From positions 1-49,373 of the forward strand of contig JANYJA010000012.1 of assembly GCA_025358575.1 (NCBI GenBank): a stretch of 49,373 nt of DNA, in the 5' to 3' direction. The position numbers and the translations under genes were made by a program. The stretch comes from Terriglobia bacterium. Lineage in GTDB: Bacteria; Acidobacteriota; Terriglobia; Bryobacterales; Bryobacteraceae. This document shows, piece after piece, positions 44,431 through 49,373 of the stretch. The notes below the pieces were generated by a model. That model worked only from the letters and a program-made list of their open reading frames with translations, had not been told where the DNA came from and did not search any database. How positions within the stretch are numbered: position 1 is the stretch's first letter; the number at the start of each line of letters is the position of its first letter.

Positions 44431-45670
44431 CGTCGACGAATGAGCGCACCTCGCCGACGGTTGTGTAGACGTTAGGCGTGATCCGAAGCCCTTCGAAATC
44501 CGCATGAACGATGGGCGTCACAATGATTTGGTAGCGGTCCCACAACTGGTCGGCCAGAGTGCGGCAAGACTTGCCGGCTACCGACACCAGCGCGATTCCG
44601 CAGCTCTGCTCCGGATCGGCACTGGTGCGCACGATGACGCCAGGAAGACGTGTCAGTGGCTCTGTCCAAAGGCCGCGGAGATAGCGCAGACGCGCGGCCT
44701 TGCGCTCCACGCCAATCGCTTCATGAAATGTCAGGGCTTCGGCGATCGCATTGTGATTGGCCGCCGGATGCGTGCCGATCTCTTCAAATTTGCGAATGTT
44801 GTCCGCCATGGACTGGGGCGCGGCCATGAGCGGCCACAGCTTTCGAATCTTGGACTTCTTCACGAACAGAAAACCGGTGCCGTGCGGCGCTAGAAGCCAC
44901 TTGTGAAGACTGGTGCCGTAGTAGTCGCAGTCCAGGTCGGCGTATGTAAAAGGGAACTGCGCATAGGCGTGCGCACCGTCCACAATAGTTTCGATGCCGC
45001 GCTGCCGCGCCATCTGGGAGATGCGCTTCACCGGAAAAATCTGGCCCGTCAAATTGGTGATGTGACAGAAGTGAATCACGCGCGTTTTCGGCGTGACGGC
45101 GGCTTCAAACCGAGTGTACAAATCGTCGAGGGATGGCGGCGGCGTGGGAAATGAAATTTTCTTGAGCACGATGCCTTCGCGGCGCACGCGCTGCTCCCAG
45201 GTGGTTAGCATGCGCGGGTAGTCTTGATCCGTAGTCAGGACTTCATCGCCGGGCTTCAGGTCCATCCCGAACTGGCAGATCTCTAGCGATTCCGACGCAT
45301 TTCGGGTGATCGCCAACTCTTCCGGGTCGCAGCCAAAGTTTGCGGCCAGACGGCGCCGCACCGATTCCACTTCCGGTTCCAGCACGCGCCACATATTGAT
45401 CGCGGGCGCCATGTTGCTGAACTCAAGCTGGCGTCGCATGGCGTCCTGCACCACGCGGGGCGACGGGCACACACCGCCGTTATTTAGATTGACGAGATTG
45501 CGGTCGACAGTGAAAGCCTGCTGAATTTCGCGCCAGAAATCTTCATCTTTGGCGACGTCATAGGCCGGACGGTTATTGCCGATGGAGTTGGCCGCGTTAG
45601 CGCGTGAGAGGGAATCGGGCAAGAAGAACGCGCTGCCCGCGGCGGCACGGAGAAAGTTTCGACGCTGCAT
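44405..45670 (-). CDS. TAT-exported class V aminotransferase-fold protein
   Basis: The product is about 421 aa from ATG 45670, which begins a twin-arginine signal (MQRRNFLRAAAGSAFF). The upstream extension in the same frame has no such feature. The fold-type I PLP enzyme has NNGGVCPSPRVVQDAM, DGAHAYAQFPF, and the lysine of GTSLHKWLLAPHGTGFL. It is similar to isopenicillin-N-epimerase-like and cysteine desulfurase-like proteins. Substrate unknown. Export of a PLP enzyme is unusual but common in this group of Acidobacteria and actinobacteria. Confidence 0.9.
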   Translation of the reverse strand: MQRRNFLRAAAGSAFFLPDSLSRANAANSIGNNRPAYDVAKDEDFWREIQQAFTVDRNLVNLNNGGVCPSPRVVQDAMRRQLEFSNMAPAINMWRVLEPEVESVRRRLAANFGCDPEELAITRNASESLEICQFGMDLKPGDEVLTTDQDYPRMLTTWEQRVRREGIVLKKISFPTPPPSLDDLYTRFEAAVTPKTRVIHFCHITNLTGQIFPVKRISQMARQRGIETIVDGAHAYAQFPFTYADLDCDYYGTSLHKWLLAPHGTGFLFVKKSKIRKLWPLMAAPQSMADNIRKFEEIGTHPAANHNAIAEALTFHEAIGVERKAARLRYLRGLWTEPLTRLPGVIVRTSADPEQSCGIALVSVAGKSCRTLADQLWDRYQIIVTPIVHADFEGLRITPNVYTTVGEVRSFVDAMTKLVSS

Positions 45671-45722
45671 TCGGAAGTCCCTTTCTTTTACTGTGCTTCC
45701 CAGGCTATCATCCGCAGCCCGT

Positions 45723-46889
45723 TCAGAGTCGAGCAACACTAGCTTTAATGCGCTCCACTGCCTCTTGCAGATTCTCCAACGAATTCGCGTAGCTGAAACG
45801 GATATAGCCTTCACCGTGCTTGCCGAAGGCGCCGCCGTTGAGGCAGGACACACCGCCGTCGTAGAGAAGGCGATCGGCCAGCTCCCTCGATGGCAGCCCC
45901 ACGCCCTTCACGTTTGCGAAGGCATAAAAGGCTCCGCCGGGAAGCGCGCATCGGAACCCTGGAATCGTGTTGAGTCCCGCGCAAAACGCGTCGCGCCGCT
46001 GGCGGAACTCCGCGACCATCTTTTCGACTTCGTCCTGCGGGCCGTTCAGCGCTGCAATACCGGCGCGCTGCGTAAAGCTTGCGGTGCAGGAGTTGGAATT
46101 GACCATCAGCTTGTTCACGGCGTCTATGAGCCACTCCGGCATCACCCCATAGCCCATGCGCCACCCCGTCATCGCGTAGGACTTTGAAAACCCGTCCAGC
46201 AGAATCGTCTTTTCCAGCATGTCCGGCAGCGACGCGATGGAGAATGGCGGCTCCGCGGTATAGAATATCCGCGAATAGATTTCGTCCGAGAGCACCATGA
46301 TGTCACGGTCGCGCACCATGTCCGCAATGGCGCGAATGTCTGCTTCTGGAATTACGCCCCCGGTCGGATTCTGCGGCGAATTCAAAATTAGCAGCTTCGT
46401 TTTATTAGTGATGCTGTCGCGCAGCAGATCCAGATCGAAAGAGAATCCACGTTCTTCCACCAGCGGAATCGGCACGGGCACTGCGCCCAGGAAGTTAATC
46501 ATCGATTCGTAGATCGGAAACCCCGGATTGGGGTAGATGACTTCATCGCCCTGTTCGAGCAGCGCGATCATGGGGAAGAAAATAATCGGCTTGCCGCCCG
46601 GCACCACCGACACGTGCTCTGGCCCGACATCGATCGACCGCGTTCGTGAAATGTAGGAAGCAATCGCTTCGCGTAATTCGGGCAGGCCTTGCGTTGGCCC
46701 ATAATGCGTCCATCCCTCGTCAAGAGCTTGTTTTGCGGCTTCGACGATGTGGCGCGGCGTGGGGAAATCCGGCTCGCCGATCTCCAGATGAATGATGCTT
46801 CGGCCTTGCGCTTCGAGCGCCCGTGCGCGAACCAGCACTTCGAATGCGGACTCAACTCCTATCCGCTCCATCCGCCGCGCTAATTTCAT
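45723..46889 (-). CDS. Class I aminotransferase (aspartate aminotransferase-like)
   Basis: The 388-aa product is fold-type I with IGEPDFPTP, HYGPTQGLPELREAIA, NSPQNPTGG, DEIYSRI and the PLP lysine in DGFSKSYAMTGWRMGY. The C-terminal Arg is in IRFSYANS. It is cytosolic. Its ATG overlaps the stop of the small DUF35 gene by four bases (ATGA), so it is coupled to the thiolase-DUF35 genes. An amino-acid substrate is likely; which one cannot be told. Confidence 0.93.
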   Translation of the reverse strand: MKLARRMERIGVESAFEVLVRARALEAQGRSIIHLEIGEPDFPTPRHIVEAAKQALDEGWTHYGPTQGLPELREAIASYISRTRSIDVGPEHVSVVPGGKPIIFFPMIALLEQGDEVIYPNPGFPIYESMINFLGAVPVPIPLVEERGFSFDLDLLRDSITNKTKLLILNSPQNPTGGVIPEADIRAIADMVRDRDIMVLSDEIYSRIFYTAEPPFSIASLPDMLEKTILLDGFSKSYAMTGWRMGYGVMPEWLIDAVNKLMVNSNSCTASFTQRAGIAALNGPQDEVEKMVAEFRQRRDAFCAGLNTIPGFRCALPGGAFYAFANVKGVGLPSRELADRLLYDGGVSCLNGGAFGKHGEGYIRFSYANSLENLQEAVERIKASVARL

Positions 46890-47095
46890 GCAGCTTTCCG
46901 GAAGCGCGGAACTCCGTCCGTCGATTCGATTTCCGCAACCCGGTCTTCAATGGCCACTGCCTCACCTTGGATGCGCGCCGTAAGCCGCCCGCCCTCGTCC
47001 AAACTAATGATCGCCACCTGATACGGCACGTCGGCTTGAAATCGTTCCGGCGCCAAGTAAAGGGTGGTTTCCGTATACACCGTTCCGGATCGCAT
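46886..47095 (-). CDS. Minimal DUF35 OB-fold protein (69 aa)
   Basis: The product reads MRSGTVYTETTLYLAPERFQ, then PYQVAIISLDEGGRLTARIQGEAV and a Glu/Ile tail. The PYQVAIISLDEGxRLTA(R/Q)I pattern is the OB-fold of DUF35 proteins, which partner SCP-x/thiolase-like enzymes and carry acyl-CoA. The usual N-terminal rubredoxin-like zinc ribbon is absent. Its ATG overlaps the thiolase stop (TGATG) and its stop overlaps the next ATG. The larger open frame reaching 47401 is not real, since its 5' part lies inside the thiolase. Confidence 0.8.
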   Translation of the reverse strand: MRSGTVYTETTLYLAPERFQADVPYQVAIISLDEGGRLTARIQGEAVAIEDRVAEIESTDGVPRFRKAA

Positions 47096-48255
47096 CAGTC
47101 GCTCCCCAGGATGCTGACGACGCACGACGCGCCCGATCCGCCTAGATTCTGCGCGAGCCCAAGCGCATGCCGCACTAGTTGACGCTCGCCAGCCTCGCAA
47201 CGGATCTGCTGGACCACGTCGCAGATTTGAGCAACGCCTGTCGCGCCCACGGGATGTCCTTTGGACTTCAGGCCGCCGCTCGCATTGATCGGTTTCTCGC
47301 CTGAGCGCCGTGTCTGCCCCGCCGCTGAATAAAATCCGCCTTGGCCGCGTTCCACGAAACCGAGGTCCTCCATCGCGACGATTTCCGCGATGGTAAAACA
47401 ATCGTGCAACTCGGCGAATTCAATATTTTTTGGACTAATTCCGGCTGCCGCGTAGGCTTTTCGGGCCGCCGCGCGCACAGCGGGAAAGGTCGTAATGTCC
47501 AGCTTTTGATCCAGCGCGACATAGTCCGAAGCCTGCGCGATTCCGAGTACACGCACCGGTTTATCCGTGAAATCGCGCGCCTGTTCGAGCGGAGCCACGA
47601 TTACCGCCGCGGCCCCGTCGCTGATCAACGAGCAGTCGTAGAGATTCAGCGGATCTGCAATGGGCTTGCCCGCCATGGCCTGAGCCAGCGTGATGGTTTT
47701 GCGCATGTGGGCGTCCGGATTCAACGCCCCGTTTTCGTGATTCTTCACCGCCACCGCCGCCAAGTGTTCGCGCGTTGTTCCAAAATCGTGCATGTGACGT
47801 TTGGCAATCATTGCGAAAAGGGAAGGGAAGGTGGAGCCGCACAAAATCTCGCCGCTGCAATCGCCCGCTGCCGCCAGGATTTCTGTGACTCGTGGTGTCG
47901 GCTGCGACGTCATTTTCTCGACTCCCACCACCATCACAATGTCATACAACCCTGCGGCCACTCCCTGTACCGCATGGAAAAACGCCGAGCCGCTCGAGGC
48001 GCAGGCCGCTTCAATACGAGTCGCGGGAATACCGGTCATGTCTAATGCCGTGGAAACATAGGGCGCGAGATGATTCTGACCGGTGAAGGACGGCCCCGCG
48101 AAATTTCCCAGGAAAAAGGCATCCACCTGATCCGCGCGCACGCCGGCGTTCCGGAAGCACTTCTGGCCCGCTTCTACTGCCAATGACCGAAGGTCGCGGT
48201 CCGCAAACGCCCCGAAAGGCGTCTTTCCCGCCCCGATCACCCCGACTGGTCTCAT
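47095..48255 (-). CDS. Thiolase family (SCP-x-like acetyl-CoA acyltransferase)
   Basis: The product is about 386 aa from ATG 48255 (MRPVGVIGAGKTPFGAF); a longer in-frame start adds 45 unrelated residues. The nucleophile C85 is in EAACASSGSA. Catalytic HDCF and GHPVGATG are present. It belongs to the group that associates with DUF35 OB-fold proteins, as encoded immediately downstream. It condenses or cleaves acyl-CoAs. It is divergent from the ECF sigma gene over 65 bp. Confidence 0.93.
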   Translation of the reverse strand: MRPVGVIGAGKTPFGAFADRDLRSLAVEAGQKCFRNAGVRADQVDAFFLGNFAGPSFTGQNHLAPYVSTALDMTGIPATRIEAACASSGSAFFHAVQGVAAGLYDIVMVVGVEKMTSQPTPRVTEILAAAGDCSGEILCGSTFPSLFAMIAKRHMHDFGTTREHLAAVAVKNHENGALNPDAHMRKTITLAQAMAGKPIADPLNLYDCSLISDGAAAVIVAPLEQARDFTDKPVRVLGIAQASDYVALDQKLDITTFPAVRAAARKAYAAAGISPKNIEFAELHDCFTIAEIVAMEDLGFVERGQGGFYSAAGQTRRSGEKPINASGGLKSKGHPVGATGVAQICDVVQQIRCEAGERQLVRHALGLAQNLGGSGASCVVSILGSD

Positions 48256-48320
48256 ATACTTAAGAGTAACGCTGAAAGTCGATTTCCACGTTTGGGAAGT
48301 TCGCTCGTCATCTCTATTTG

Positions 48321-48893
48321 ATGGATGCGATGGGGGACGCCGATCTGGATATTGCGGTGAATTACGCGATGAGTGACGCCACCCAGCCAACCGTTCTCGC
48401 GCGGGAACAGCAGGACCGCTTTGTCTCCGAGAACATGCGCCGAATTTTCCTGCAAATTTACCGGATTGTGGGCAATGTCGCCGATGCTCAGGATCTGACG
48501 CAGGAAGCTTTCATCAAGGCGCTTCAGCGGCAGGATCAGTTGAAGGACGAACAAAAGGCGGCTCACTGGCTTTCCCGCATCGCCACCAACACGGCACTGG
48601 ATTTTCTGCGGCGCCACGGTCGCGTTACGTTTTGCGAGATTGACCATGCCCCCGACAGCCACGGCGAGACGCCGGAACAGATTTTGTTGCGAAGCGAGCG
48701 TTGCGATTACCTGGAAGCGGGTTTGCGGACACTGACCGCGCGCGAGCGGGCGGCTATCGTGCTGCGCGATCTGGAGGATTTACCCGCCGAAGAGGTGGCG
48801 CGTCGCCTCAATTGCAGCAAGGCTACGGTGCGTTCTCACATTGCGAATGCACGGATCAAGTTTCGGAAGTTCGCCGCCAAGAGGAAATGTTAG
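48321..48893 (+). CDS. ECF RNA polymerase sigma factor
   Basis: The product is 190 aa from ATG 48321. Region 2 (VGNVADAQDLTQEAFIKALQ, then HWLSRIATNTALDFLRR) and region 4 (LTARERAAIVLRDLEDLPAEEVARRLNCSKATVRSHIANARIKFRK) are clear. No good ribosome site is seen; an alternative TTG precedes by 3 nt. The next gene, an anti-sigma factor, starts right after the stop, so the pair is co-expressed. I could not find a convincing ECF promoter in the 65-bp divergent region. Confidence 0.93.
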   Translation: MDAMGDADLDIAVNYAMSDATQPTVLAREQQDRFVSENMRRIFLQIYRIVGNVADAQDLTQEAFIKALQRQDQLKDEQKAAHWLSRIATNTALDFLRRHGRVTFCEIDHAPDSHGETPEQILLRSERCDYLEAGLRTLTARERAAIVLRDLEDLPAEEVARRLNCSKATVRSHIANARIKFRKFAAKRKC

Positions 48894-49373
48894 ATGCCCC
48901 ATCCCTCGGAAGAACAACTCGCGCTTTTTGCAGGTAACGATCTCGGATGGTTGGCGCGACGTCGCGTGGCTGGGCATCTGACTTCATGCGGCGATTGCCA
49001 ATCGAGCGTGGTTGCGTACTCCTCGCTGCGCGCGGAAATTTTGGATGGGGCGGATCAGCTTCAGGACGCCTTGCCGTGGAATCAAATGGCGGCGGAAATG
49101 CGCGCCAATATCCGTCTGGGTCTGGCGGCTGGCGAATGCGTGAACGCCCGTGCGGGTGTGCGCGCTTCAAGCCCTCGCCTGATTGCGGTGCTGGCAAGTT
49201 TCACGATTTTAATCGCCGCGGCTTGGGTGCTGAATTATCCGGCGGCGGCACCACATTCCGCCGAACCGTTTACGCTACAGACCAGCGGCGGCGGCATCGC
49301 GGTCAGTGAAGGCAGCCAGTTGCGAAGCGTTTTGCACAGTCGCGGCAAGGATGTAGTGTACTCGGTCGGCGCG
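48894..49373 (+). CDS. Zinc-finger anti-sigma factor (C-terminus beyond window edge)
   Basis: Translation from ATG 48894 is open to the end of the window (160 residues). It begins MPHPSEEQLALFAGNDLGWL. The anti-sigma zinc motif is in GHLTSCGDCQ (H-x3-C-x2-C). One membrane helix (LIAVLASFTILIAAAWVL) near residues 100-117 leads to an extracytoplasmic domain (FTLQTSGGGIAVSEGSQLR…). The gene starts at the base after the sigma stop. It presumably holds the sigma factor at the membrane. Confidence 0.88.
   Translation, partial: MPHPSEEQLALFAGNDLGWLARRRVAGHLTSCGDCQSSVVAYSSLRAEILDGADQLQDALPWNQMAAEMRANIRLGLAAGECVNARAGVRASSPRLIAVLASFTILIAAAWVLNYPAAAPHSAEPFTLQTSGGGIAVSEGSQLRSVLHSRGKDVVYSVGA

Noticed and set aside
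47096-47401. 5' part of a 171-codon frame ahead of the DUF35 gene
   Set aside because: It lies inside the thiolase in a different frame; only the last 69 codons look like a real protein.
1-49373. CRISPR arrays, rRNA, riboswitches, intact insertion sequences or prophage
   Set aside because: No regularly spaced repeats, rRNA-like segments, transposase with intact catalytic residues or phage structural genes were seen on either strand.

Overview
The window looks like a Gram-negative, soil-type chromosome fragment with two different compositional and taxonomic flavours. Positions 1 to about 7.5 kb are very GC-rich and carry a DUF2330 protein with a MYXO-CTERM-like tail, an NHL-repeat lipoprotein, a tandem DUF1080 lipoprotein, gltD and the 3' part of gltB. 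This set recalls Myxococcota or related deep soil lineages. From about 7.9 kb onward GC is lower and the genes point to Acidobacteriota of the Solibacter/Bryobacter kind: an Acidobacteria-type VWFA protein (TIGR03436), an Oar-like TonB-dependent receptor with a carboxypeptidase-regulatory N-terminus, TIGR03790, TAT-exported Gfo/Idh/MocA and aminotransferase proteins, and many secreted enzymes. The two flavours meet inside the conserved FMN domain of an uninterrupted gltB frame. That could be a recombination joint or a metagenome assembly chimera.

Layout. 1-10.5 kb: NHL/DUF2330 pair (minus), DUF1080 lipoprotein (plus), gltBD (minus), with a divergent LysR gene and a LysR-type operator at a GltC-like position. 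11.4-16.3 kb: DUF433 antitoxin with a decayed DUF5615-like toxin, DoxX-like protein, OmpA-family protein with terminator, thioredoxin-like protein, secreted metalloprotease, and a 40-aa membrane protein. 16.3-19 kb: D-glucarate catabolism (glucarate dehydratase, then 5-dehydro-4-deoxyglucarate dehydratase) with a RAYT transposase remnant between them. 19-22 kb: MtaB tRNA methylthiotransferase, a small charged protein, an RRM protein, and a family-5 uracil-DNA glycosylase. 22-30 kb: SDR, penicillin-binding transpeptidase, small exported protein, glycosidase-like FN3 protein, MR-type dehydratase, site-2 protease, TAT oxidoreductase and tRNA-Gly(TCC).

30-39 kb (minus strand): a tightly packed run of TonB-dependent receptor, GH39-like glycosidase, glycoamylase-like protein, MoxR AAA+ ATPase and a 610-aa protein with a possible TraB/ChaN-like N-terminal half. 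This is the most interesting candidate system here: glycan uptake and hydrolysis genes translationally linked to a MoxR ATPase and an uncharacterised partner. 39-49 kb: TIGR03790, a LysR / zinc-ribbon / PilZ-like / RmlD operon, the VWFA protein, an AlkA-type glycosylase, two aminotransferases, a thiolase with a minimal DUF35 partner, and an ECF sigma/anti-sigma pair cut by the window end.

The window is coding-dense. No stretch over 300 bases lacks a gene; the longest gap is 2802-3068, where I see nothing beyond two divergent 5' regions. No rRNA, CRISPR array or intact insertion sequence was found.
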